Part shown: one piece after another, positions 17,680-25,625 of the stretch | How the letters are laid out: every line of letters starts with the position of its first letter | Numbering within the stretch: the first letter of the stretch is position 1 | Origin: Bacillota bacterium | GTDB lineage: Bacteria; Bacillota; Bacilli; Paenibacillales; Paenibacillaceae | Assembly (NCBI GenBank): GCA_023460795.1 | Contig: JAEWPC010000018.1 | Coordinates: 248,001 to 312,000 of the forward strand | Length of the DNA: 64,000 nt | Reading direction: 5' to 3' | Made by a program: the position numbers and the translations under genes | The notes under the pieces: model-generated | The model's database searches: none | The model's input: the letters and a program-made list of their open reading frames with translations, nothing else | Told to the model about the DNA's origin: nothing

Positions 17680-17936
17680 CTGCCCCAACAGTATCCATTT
17701 TGAATCCCCCAACAATTAGTTTTCTTAAAACAAGTGGAACGGTTTTTGAGGTCAATGCAACTAGTCTGGTATGTATGCTGGTGAACAATTGCTTCCATTT
17801 ACGGTTACCGTAGTAGACGGATCAGGCGGTACTACCAGCACAAAGACCGACAAGTCACTACGTAAACTTATGGAACCGCCGTATACCGAACGGTACGTAC
17901 AGTGTGTGGAAGGTCGGCTACTCAATTAATGGGTAG
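17680..17936 (+). pseudogene. Decayed fragment of a repeat-type secreted protein
   Basis: Protein-like stretches follow each other in three frames: PTVSILNPPTISFLKTSGTV (17684 onward), then GEQLLPFTVTVVDGSGGTTS after a shift near 17765, then NGTYSVWKVGYSING ending at a stop at 17936. TVTVVDGSGGTTST resembles bacterial Ig or fibronectin-like linkers. The bases are more AT-rich than the neighbours. No start codon with a ribosome site is present. The rest of the 17.49-17.97 kb gap shows nothing else beyond the tRNA terminator. Chance cannot be excluded. Confidence 0.35.
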
Positions 17937-17966
17937 CCTCCTATCCGATTGTGTGAAATTCGAGCT

Positions 17967-19874
17967 TTACACTGCTCCCCAGCTCATTGAGGCATCGATT
18001 TTTCTTCTAAGCAGGGGCATTGCCTCACGCGCGGCTTTCTCACCCGCTTGAATGTAGGTAGACGATGCCTTAAACGTAATTTGGCTGCTGCCTATACGGG
18101 GATTCAATACAATGTCGGCCAACTGCATCTCCTCTTGGGCGATTCTCCCGCTCATAATTCCAATCGTATGGAGAATCGATGACACCATGTTTTTCGGCGC
18201 ATCTTGGTTAATAGAAGGATCGCTGACATCCACTGCAATGACAATGTCCGCTCCCATGCTTCTCGCAAGCGCGACTGGCACCGGATGGACAACTCCGCCG
18301 TCGACCAGCAACCGATTCCCGTACTTTACCGGCTTCATAATGCCCGGGATCGCGGTAGAAGCGCATATCGCATGGGACACTTGACCTTTATTGAGAATAC
18401 AGGCTTCGCCGGTGGCGGCATCCGAGGCGATGGCGGCAAACGGTATCGGCAAATCTTCGAAATGAACGGGCCCGATATATTTCTCGATGAATCGGGTCAT
18501 GCGATGGTTGTCTACGAACGCTTGGGGAGACAGCGCGAACTGAACGAGTTGACGCCAGCGGACTGTCGGCAGCACTTGTTCGAATGCAGAGATCGGCTGA
18601 CCACCTGCATAGAGAGCCCCGATAAACGCCCCTACGCTCGTGCCGGTAATGATATCGACCGGTATATTCTCTTCTTCCATCACTTTAAGTACGCCGACAT
18701 GCGCAGCTCCGCGCACGGAACCGCTGCCGAGCGCAACGCCGATGGTTGGCCTCGTTCCCGGCTCGCGCGCACTGCCGAATTTCAAATGAGAGCTGAGAAT
18801 GATTCCGCCTTCGCTTTGAATAAGCGCGTTCTGAACGACCCGTCTAAGCTCCCTGATGTTCTCTCTAAGGAATGGGAACCTGCCCAGCATTCGCATCGCT
18901 TCTTGCGAGATGGCTTCAATCGGATGCACGACTCCCGCTTTCGCCAGAAATTCATATACGAGTTCAGGGATATCTTCCAGTCTTTCTCTTAGCGGAATAA
19001 CATGAACCACCTGCGTCTTGATATCCGGCATTTCCCGAGCCGTCATCACCAACCGGGTTTGATTCATCGATTGCATCAAGCGGTACAGAAGCTCCGTCGG
19101 CAACCGATCCGCTTGCTCCAATACAATTGTACCGCCTTTATTCGCTCGCGCCTTCATCATAAAGTCGTCATAATGAAAGCTTGCACCGTCGGTGCTCAAT
19201 AAAGGATGCTGTCCATGGCTTGACCGGTAATGAATCTCGCAAGCGATATGAAACTTGCCCGTGCCTTCCTCGCCAACAATACAGATCGGCCCCTCTTGGC
19301 AAGCCAATCTGTCGATCCGTTCACGCAGCGTGCGCATATACAAGCTGCTGCCGATCAGCGGCCCATAACGCGCCTGTCTCTCCAGCTCCAATTGCCGTGT
19401 TACGACGAAGCTTCTCGTATGCTCCTCCAGCACTCGCTCATTGGATTTTCCTATGCGTTGAATCATGGCATCGATCATCTGTTTTCGAAACGAGGCGCTT
19501 CGATCCATCAATTGAATAATGCCTTCTCGCGGCATGGACAACGTCCGCACAGGTCCCTCCGCTCTGATCGTAGCGCTTACTCGCTCCCCTGTTAAACAAG
19601 ACATCTCGCCAAAGAAATGACCCCGCTCCAGCTTAGCCACACTAACTTTGATTTCGTTCTCCAAATAAACATCGATAACTCCGGACAGTAGAATATGGAA
19701 ATTCGCGCTTTCTTGCCCTTGCTGGAGAATGACTGTGCCGCTGGAATATTCGTTTTCACTCAAATAGGGAAGGATGGCTTCCCAATCGTCTTGCTCTAAT
19801 CGCTCCATAATCGGACAATAACGGATGGTCTCTTGTATGGCTTCCCTGCCAATATGATGCCGAAGCGGCTTCAT
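17967..19874 (-). CDS. cNMP-binding / degenerate AAA / patatin-like phospholipase fusion
   Basis: A 635-aa protein with three parts. Residues about 20-140 form a cyclic-nucleotide-binding domain (SGTVILQQGQESANFHILLSG, GHFFGEMSCLTGERVSATI). Residues about 170-365 look like the AAA core of NtrC-type activators, but degenerate: Walker A is GEEGTGKFHIA, the Walker B region GGTIVLEQADRL lacks the Asp-Glu pair, and no GAFTGA loop or DNA-binding domain is present. Residues 375-610 are a patatin-like esterase with GSGSVRG oxyanion region, GTSVG nucleophile Ser413 and DGG with Asp525. The patatin part looks catalytically intact (RssA/NTE-like). It is 17 bp after the YHYH gene and probably shares its promoter. 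Role inferred: nucleotide- or ligand-gated lipid hydrolysis. Confidence 0.8.
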   Translation of the reverse strand: MKPLRHHIGREAIQETIRYCPIMERLEQDDWEAILPYLSENEYSSGTVILQQGQESANFHILLSGVIDVYLENEIKVSVAKLERGHFFGEMSCLTGERVSATIRAEGPVRTLSMPREGIIQLMDRSASFRKQMIDAMIQRIGKSNERVLEEHTRSFVVTRQLELERQARYGPLIGSSLYMRTLRERIDRLACQEGPICIVGEEGTGKFHIACEIHYRSSHGQHPLLSTDGASFHYDDFMMKARANKGGTIVLEQADRLPTELLYRLMQSMNQTRLVMTAREMPDIKTQVVHVIPLRERLEDIPELVYEFLAKAGVVHPIEAISQEAMRMLGRFPFLRENIRELRRVVQNALIQSEGGIILSSHLKFGSAREPGTRPTIGVALGSGSVRGAAHVGVLKVMEEENIPVDIITGTSVGAFIGALYAGGQPISAFEQVLPTVRWRQLVQFALSPQAFVDNHRMTRFIEKYIGPVHFEDLPIPFAAIASDAATGEACILNKGQVSHAICASTAIPGIMKPVKYGNRLLVDGGVVHPVPVALARSMGADIVIAVDVSDPSINQDAPKNMVSSILHTIGIMSGRIAQEEMQLADIVLNPRIGSSQITFKASSTYIQAGEKAAREAMPLLRRKIDASMSWGAV

Positions 19875-19891
19875 CTCATCGCTCCCCCAGC

Positions 19892-21070
19892 CTACGGGTT
19901 CATCACCAATCTCATCGGCGTTCCTCTGAATGCACCGATCGAATAAGGAAACTCATTCGTCGCGTGATAATGGTACATATTCACCATTTTTCCGTCCCAT
20001 TCGATCGTATGCGTATGGCCGTGAAACTCATCCAGATCATCGTTGGTTAGAAGCTTACCGTCTTCGCCGTATTTACCATATATACCGAATCCATCAAGGG
20101 CATACCCTACAAGCTTGGAGTGCTCTCCTGTGTACGGATCATTCATACAAGCAGACAGATTATGATAGTGGTATTCCCCGCTCTTCTCCGGATGTCCATA
20201 ACAGCTATCCTGCGTTTCATGCGCTACGGCATCTCTCCCCGCTGCATCCAACCCGTTGAAGATAAGGCTCCCCGTCAACATAACGCCAATCGCCCCCGGG
20301 GTAACAGGCGAAGCCTTGCCGGCTGCAACCGGGCTAGCCGGCAACTGTAGCTTGAATAGCTGCTCCTTGATCGCATTGGGATTGTGATCGTACGAATAAG
20401 CATCATCTGATGGATCGATCGGATACTTTCCCGTAGGGTGATCCGGCAAGCGATTTCCCGTAAGGATACGTTTATCACCTTTCAGTTCTATCGTCAGTTC
20501 CGAATCCCAATGGACCGCACCATCCACCTCGGCCTTCTTCGTCATATCGAACGTGCCGTCGGCTTTATCAATCCAATCGCCGTCCTTCGTAGCGCCCCCA
20601 CCCTTCAGGGGCTTCGATTGGACATAAATATACCCTCTCTTGGGTCCGTCCAATGTATATTTGCCATCTCCGAGCGGCAGCTTCGTCAGATCTGCCCCTG
20701 GAGCGGCTGCTGTGTCAGTCGAATCCATATGCGGATGAGGATCTGCAGGTGCATCCGCATCGTGATCATTCGGATTTCCGCCAATGACGATCGTTCGGGT
20801 CGTGTTATCCCATGCGATGGCAACTCCCAAAGCATCCGACAGCAAGCGGACAGGCAAATAAGAGGTGCCGTCGACAACAAGCGGATACACCCTTTGGTTA
20901 TCCTTATTTATAGGCTGCCAGACTTTTCCGTTCACCGTCATCGCGTAATTGGATGCAACGGTCGCTGCCACGGATTTAATCTCATCCTTCGCAACAACCG
21001 ATAACGTCCCTCCTCCACACAAAATGAGGGCACCCACAATGGCGAATATCCATTTAAAATTGATCTTCAT
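19892..21070 (-). CDS. Secreted YHYH-domain protein with copper-amine-oxidase-like N-terminal domain
   Basis: A 392-aa protein with a signal peptide (residues 1-28), a copper-amine-oxidase-like N domain near 35-100 (VNGKVWQPIN, YLPVRLLSDALGVAI-WDN, typical of Paenibacillus surface proteins), an acidic His/Asp-rich linker, and a C-terminal YHYH domain (GEYHYHNLSACM, GYALDGFGIYG, MYHYHATNEFPYSIGAF). YHYH proteins are secreted, of unknown function, and His-rich, suggesting metal binding. ATG 21070 is chosen because GGAGAG is then 6 bp upstream; ATG 21076 is too close to it. First gene of a two-gene operon whose promoter carries the island GACA repeats. Confidence 0.75.
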   Translation of the reverse strand: MKINFKWIFAIVGALILCGGGTLSVVAKDEIKSVAATVASNYAMTVNGKVWQPINKDNQRVYPLVVDGTSYLPVRLLSDALGVAIAWDNTTRTIVIGGNPNDHDADAPADPHPHMDSTDTAAAPGADLTKLPLGDGKYTLDGPKRGYIYVQSKPLKGGGATKDGDWIDKADGTFDMTKKAEVDGAVHWDSELTIELKGDKRILTGNRLPDHPTGKYPIDPSDDAYSYDHNPNAIKEQLFKLQLPASPVAAGKASPVTPGAIGVMLTGSLIFNGLDAAGRDAVAHETQDSCYGHPEKSGEYHYHNLSACMNDPYTGEHSKLVGYALDGFGIYGKYGEDGKLLTNDDLDEFHGHTHTIEWDGKMVNMYHYHATNEFPYSIGAFRGTPMRLVMNP

Positions 21071-21110
21071 GTCCATCTCTCCGTTTCATGAATGCTTCCG
21101 CTTAATCGGT

Positions 21111-21145
21111 AATCTAGCATCTTAATGTGTCAGTGAAATGTCGAT
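21111..21145 (-). promoter_or_regulatory. Island promoter site A (GACA repeats), before the YHYH gene
   Basis: On the minus strand: CGACATTTCACTGACA with GACA at 21142-21139 and 21131-21128 (period 11 bp), then exactly 11 bp to TAGATT at 21116-21111. The ATG follows about 34 bp after the predicted start point. Same layout as sites at 21167, 28343, 36609 and 41037. Confidence 0.6.
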
Positions 21146-21166
21146 TGAAGCGGAAAGATAGGAGCT

Positions 21167-21201
21167 GTTGACTTCTTACTGACACAATTCAATGGTAGGG
21201 T
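21167..21201 (+). promoter_or_regulatory. Island promoter site B (GACA repeats), before the export operon
   Basis: TTGACTTCTTACTGACA with GACT at 21170 and GACA at 21181 (period 11 bp), then 11 bp to TAGGGT at 21196-21201. It lies back to back with site A, so the YHYH and exporter operons diverge from a shared control region. Confidence 0.6.
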
Positions 21202-21241
21202 TTACCCAACCCAAATAAGCCGAATGAGGGATTTCACACAA

Positions 21242-22381
21242 ATGAAACTTAGAATCTCAATCATTGCTTTGTTTATCGCCCTATTAGTGGCAGGATGCTC
21301 GAGATCCGACAGCATGAGCGGGCAGCGGGACAAGCTGCTGGGCAAGAGCACTGCAGATATCGTGGTGGGAGTTGCTTGGCCTTTTGAAGCGAAGAACGAC
21401 GGGTTCCAAGAGGGGCTCGAATTAGCCTTGGAAGAAATTAATCAGCGCGGGGTTATGGGACAGAAGCTCCAGTTGGTGCTGGAAGATGACCAATCCTCCG
21501 TTACCGCAGGTTTAGCGATTGCTCAAGCCTTCGCCAGCAATTTAAAGATGGCGGCTGTCATCGGCCATCGCAGCTCCGCAGTGGCGGTGCCCACGTCCAA
21601 AGTCTACGAGAACGCCGGCTTGCTCCTGCTTGCCCCCTCCTCCACTTCGCCAAGCTTGACAGAAGGCGAAGCCAAGCATGTGTTCCGTCTCATACCGAAC
21701 GATAGTCAGCTTGGTAAGGAGATGGCCGATTACGCCAAATCCAAAGACTACAACAATATAGTTGTCATCTACGCAGACGATGAATATGGCAGAGGCTTGG
21801 CCAATTCCTTCGAAGACAGCGCCAAAGCAGCCGGCTTGCAAATCATTGATCGCATCGCTGGCTATAAGGACAGCGCTGACTTGAAGCGCCTTGTTAGAAA
21901 GTGGACCCTGCTAGGTTGCGACGCTGTTTTTATTGCCCAGACCATGCCGGATGGCGCCGAGTTAATCGTGCAGCTCCGCGCGGCGGGGTTGAACGTCCCC
22001 TTGATGGGGGGAGATGGCCTGGACTCGCAGGATTTGTTAACCATAGCGGGTGAAGATGCGGACCATACTGTCGTTGCCTCGATTTTCAATCCGTACGCTT
22101 CCGATAAGAACGTCCAATTATTCGTTAAGAAATATACGGACACCTATGGCGAAGCACCGCGTAAATACTCAGCTCAGGCGTATGATTCCTTGCACTTGCT
22201 GGCCGAGGCGATCGAGAAGGCGAACTCACGGAAGCCGGCGGATATCGCCGATGCTTTGCGGGAACAGTCATCGTGGCAGGGCGTATCCGGTACAAGGACG
22301 TTCGATGCGAATGGAGACGTTCATGATATGCCAGACGTGTTGAAACAGGTTGTCGACGGCAAATTCGAGTATATGAAGTAA
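21242..22381 (+). CDS. Orphan branched-chain-amino-acid-type substrate-binding lipoprotein
   Basis: A 379-aa lipoprotein: signal helix with lipobox VAGC, then a type 1 periplasmic-binding fold of the LivJ family (VGVAWPFEAKNDGFQEGLELALEEIN, VIGHRSSAVAVPTS, LLLAPSSTSPSL, VVIYADDEYGRG). Family members bind amino acids or amides for ABC uptake. No LivHMGF genes are near; instead it is the first gene of the peptide-export operon, 15 bp before the HlyD-like gene. A sensing role, or binding of a released peptide or amino acid, is my inference. ATG 21242 is chosen since the earlier ATG lacks a site. Confidence 0.8.
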   Translation: MKLRISIIALFIALLVAGCSRSDSMSGQRDKLLGKSTADIVVGVAWPFEAKNDGFQEGLELALEEINQRGVMGQKLQLVLEDDQSSVTAGLAIAQAFASNLKMAAVIGHRSSAVAVPTSKVYENAGLLLLAPSSTSPSLTEGEAKHVFRLIPNDSQLGKEMADYAKSKDYNNIVVIYADDEYGRGLANSFEDSAKAAGLQIIDRIAGYKDSADLKRLVRKWTLLGCDAVFIAQTMPDGAELIVQLRAAGLNVPLMGGDGLDSQDLLTIAGEDADHTVVASIFNPYASDKNVQLFVKKYTDTYGEAPRKYSAQAYDSLHLLAEAIEKANSRKPADIADALREQSSWQGVSGTRTFDANGDVHDMPDVLKQVVDGKFEYMK

Positions 22382-22396
22382 AGGGAGTCGCTCGGG

Positions 22397-23362
22397 ATGA
22401 ACAATAACATTTTCCGTAAAGTGTCTATCGAACGCTTATCTTCACCTGAACAGTTGGACACCTTGATGAAAGTGACTTCCACGAAAGGCTGGCTTGCCTT
22501 GATCTCTCTTGGCCTGCTGCTCGCGTCCGCACTTGCCTGGGGCTTCTTAGGCACGATGAATACCAAGGTTGCGACGGAGGGGGTGCTGATTCGACCCGGA
22601 GGCTTGCAGACCATCTACGCTTCATCCAGCGGACTGATTACCGATATTCGCGTGGTTGAGAATGATTATGTGACCAAAGGGAATGTCATCGCCAGAGTCG
22701 AGCAGCCGCAGCTTCTACAGCAGCTTGAACAGTTGACAGAGGAGTTGGCGACTCTGGAGGCCGCCTATACAAGCGAACCGTCAGAAGAAGTAAGCAAGCA
22801 AATCACCAACTATCAGCAGGCGATTGCGGATAAGAGGGTCGAGTATATGAATCAGTCAAGCATTGTCAGTACCTACACCGGGCGCGTCCTGGAGGTCATT
22901 GTCAAGAGCGGCTCCTCGATCGATGCCGGTTCGCCCATGATCTCCATTGAATCCGGGGAATCGCAAGCGAAGGATTTGAAGACGGTGATGTACGTACCCG
23001 TGCAGACCGGGAAGAGAATCCTCCCCGGCATGACCGTCGATGTTTCCCCCAGTTCAGTCAATAAGGAAGAGTTCGGATTTATGCTCGGCCGCGTCACCTC
23101 TGTGTCCGAATTTCCCCTGACTACGCAATCCATGTTCCTCACGCTTGGCAATGAAGCTCTCGTACGGGAATTGGCTGGAGGAGGTACTGCCCTGCTCGAG
23201 GTCAAAGTGGATCTCATTCCCGATTCCTCTACGATCAGCGGATATAAATGGTCGACGCCTGACGGACCGCCGCAGCAGATGAACAGCGGGACATTGGTAT
23301 CCGCTTCGATCACCGTGAAGCAGCAGAAGCCGATTACCTCGGTCATTCCGCAGATCAAGTAA
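22397..23362 (+). CDS. NHLM-type export adaptor (HlyD-like)
   Basis: A 321-aa membrane-fusion-type protein: one N-terminal helix (about 32-52), a split biotinyl-lipoyl-like domain (LQTIYASSSGLITDIRVVENDYVTKG, later YTGRVLEVIVKSGSSIDAG) around a short coiled coil (LEQLTEELATLEAAY...), and a beta-barrel C-terminus. It matches the short HlyD relatives that travel with NHLM bacteriocin transporters. It probably links the two ABC exporters encoded next, across a single membrane and wall. 17 bp separate it from the next gene. Confidence 0.85.
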   Translation: MNNNIFRKVSIERLSSPEQLDTLMKVTSTKGWLALISLGLLLASALAWGFLGTMNTKVATEGVLIRPGGLQTIYASSSGLITDIRVVENDYVTKGNVIARVEQPQLLQQLEQLTEELATLEAAYTSEPSEEVSKQITNYQQAIADKRVEYMNQSSIVSTYTGRVLEVIVKSGSSIDAGSPMISIESGESQAKDLKTVMYVPVQTGKRILPGMTVDVSPSSVNKEEFGFMLGRVTSVSEFPLTTQSMFLTLGNEALVRELAGGGTALLEVKVDLIPDSSTISGYKWSTPDGPPQQMNSGTLVSASITVKQQKPITSVIPQIK

Positions 23363-23378
23363 CAAGGGAGCTGAATCG

Positions 23379-25565
23379 GTGATGAAATCGTCGACACGGG
23401 CAAAGCGGGCAAAGACACCAACCGTTCTGCAGATGGAAGCGGTGGAATGCGGTGCAGCGTCATTAGCGATCGTACTCGGTTATTATAAGAGCTTCATCCC
23501 ATTGGAAGAGCTTCGCGTCGAATGCGGTGTGTCCAGAGACGGCAGCAAAGCCAACAATATCCTCAAGGCCGCGAGGAAATTCGGTCTTATCGCCAAAGGC
23601 TACAAGAAAGATCCCGAAGCCTTGCGAGAGCTTCAAGGACCGATGATTATCCACTGGAACTTCAACCATTTCGTTGTGTTGGAAGGATTTAAAGGCAATA
23701 AGGTTTACTTGAACGACCCGGGAATGGGACCGCGCATCGTCACCTACGAAGAATTCGACCATTCCTATACAGGCATCGTTCTTGTCTTCGAGCCTTCTCC
23801 CGCCTACAAACAGCAGGGGCTTAAGCCTGGTATGGCCAGTTCGCTGAAGAAACGTTTACAAGGCTCGGAGATGGCGTTGTTCTACGTCATTCTAGCCGGG
23901 CTATTCCTGGTCATTCCGGGACTGGCCATTCCAACCTTCACCAAGGTGTTCATCGACAACGTCCTGCTGGGACAGAACGACAACTGGCTCTTCCCCCTCC
24001 TGTTCGGGATGCTGGTGACCGCTCTCATGCGCGCGGCATTAACCTGGCTACAGAGATATTATCTTCTTCGACTGGAAACGAAGCTTTCGCTTAGCACCTC
24101 CAGTCGGTTCTTCTGGCATGTATTGCGGCTCCCGATCCAGTTCTTCTCTCAACGGTTTAGCGGAGAAATCGGCAGCAGGGTCATGATCAACGATACCGTG
24201 GCGCAATTATTGTCGGGTGAACTGGCTGTTGCGGTTTTGGGTTCAATGATGATCCTGTTCTATTTATTCCTCATGTTCCAATATAGCATCCTGCTCACCC
24301 TCATCGCGATTGCGGCCGCATTGCTCAACGTGCTTTTTCTGCGATTTATCTCCAGAAGACGAGTGGATCAAGGGATGAGGCTGCTGCAGGAAGAGGGCAA
24401 GATGGAAGGCGTCGCCATGAATGGCTTGCAGATCATTGAATCGCTTAAAGCCAGCGGTTCCGAATCCGATTTCTTCGCGACGTGGTCCGGCTATCAGAGT
24501 AAGCTCATGAATTCCGAGCAGCAGCTTGGTGTCTCTTCGAGCATATTAGGAGCTGTACCTGCGCTGTTGTCAGGGCTAAGCTCGGTTGCGATTCTGACAG
24601 TCGGCGGCTTTCAGGTGATGAACGGGATGATGACGATCGGCATGCTTGTTGCCTTTCAAAGTCTGACAGCCAGCTTTATCGGTCCTGTCAACCAAATGGT
24701 TGAGCTTGGTGGCTCCCTGCAAGAAGCGGACAGTGGATTGAAGCGGCTGGACGATGTTCTGAATCACGAATTGGATCGTCAGATTGCTCCAATGTCCGAG
24801 CCTGACTTGGCTGACGACGAAGGGGCACGCCCCGCCAATGCCAAGCTCGCGGGATTCGTCGAATTAAGGGACGTCACATTCGGTTACAACAAGCTGGAAG
24901 GCGCATTAATAGAGAATCTCAATATCCGCCTGAAGTCCGGATCGCGCGTGGCCCTGGTTGGCGGCTCAGGCAGCGGAAAATCGACTGTAGCCAAATTGAT
25001 TGCCGGCATCTACCAGCCATGGTCCGGTGAAATTCTGTTCGATGGGATGAATCGCCAATTGTTATCACGCAGTCTGATCGGTAACTCGTTAGCGGTGGTC
25101 GATCAGGATATCCATATGTTCGAAGGGAGCATGAAGGATAATCTAACGCTATGGGACACGACGATACCGGAGACGGATATGGTGCGCGCCGCCAAAGATG
25201 CCTGCATAGACGATGAGATTAGTTCGAGAAGCGGCGGCTATGAGTACAATCTTGCGGAAGGTGGCGGAAACTTCAGCGGCGGGCAGCGCCAGCGTCTGGA
25301 AATCGCCCGCGCGTTAGCCGGCAACCCTTCGATTCTTGTGCTGGATGAAGCAACGAGCGCGTTGGACCCGCGGACAGAGCAGTTGGTGGATGCAAGTTTC
25401 CGCAAACGGGGATGTACTTGCATCATTGTCGCGCATCGGCTCAGCACGATTCGAGACGCCGACGAGATCATCTTGTTGCAGGGCGGCAAGGTTGCCGAAC
25501 GGGGTACGCATGAGGAATTAATGAAGCTGAACGGCGCCTATGTCAAGTTGATCGAAGAACATTAA
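23379..25565 (+). CDS. NHLM-type peptidase/permease/ATPase ABC transporter
   Basis: A 728-aa exporter. Residues 1-140 are a C39 peptidase (Cys24 in MEAVECGAASLAIVLGYY, His in HWNFNHFVVLEG, Asp in LNDPGMG) that cuts leaders after a double-glycine-type site. Six membrane helices span about 160-440. The ATPase has GGSGSGKS, FSGGQRQR and LVLDEATSALD. This is the NHLM_micro_ABC1 layout. The catalytic residues look complete, and four cognate-looking leaders lie 3 kb downstream. Start is GTG 23379 by ribosome-site distance; an ATG follows directly at 23382. Confidence 0.92.
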   Translation: MMKSSTRAKRAKTPTVLQMEAVECGAASLAIVLGYYKSFIPLEELRVECGVSRDGSKANNILKAARKFGLIAKGYKKDPEALRELQGPMIIHWNFNHFVVLEGFKGNKVYLNDPGMGPRIVTYEEFDHSYTGIVLVFEPSPAYKQQGLKPGMASSLKKRLQGSEMALFYVILAGLFLVIPGLAIPTFTKVFIDNVLLGQNDNWLFPLLFGMLVTALMRAALTWLQRYYLLRLETKLSLSTSSRFFWHVLRLPIQFFSQRFSGEIGSRVMINDTVAQLLSGELAVAVLGSMMILFYLFLMFQYSILLTLIAIAAALLNVLFLRFISRRRVDQGMRLLQEEGKMEGVAMNGLQIIESLKASGSESDFFATWSGYQSKLMNSEQQLGVSSSILGAVPALLSGLSSVAILTVGGFQVMNGMMTIGMLVAFQSLTASFIGPVNQMVELGGSLQEADSGLKRLDDVLNHELDRQIAPMSEPDLADDEGARPANAKLAGFVELRDVTFGYNKLEGALIENLNIRLKSGSRVALVGGSGSGKSTVAKLIAGIYQPWSGEILFDGMNRQLLSRSLIGNSLAVVDQDIHMFEGSMKDNLTLWDTTIPETDMVRAAKDACIDDEISSRSGGYEYNLAEGGGNFSGGQRQRLEIARALAGNPSILVLDEATSALDPRTEQLVDASFRKRGCTCIIVAHRLSTIRDADEIILLQGGKVAERGTHEELMKLNGAYVKLIEEH

Positions 25566-25625
25566 GCGGAATGGAAGCAATGGTCATTTGTTCGGCGCTT
25601 GACTCGGAAGAGGGGTGACTCGCAC

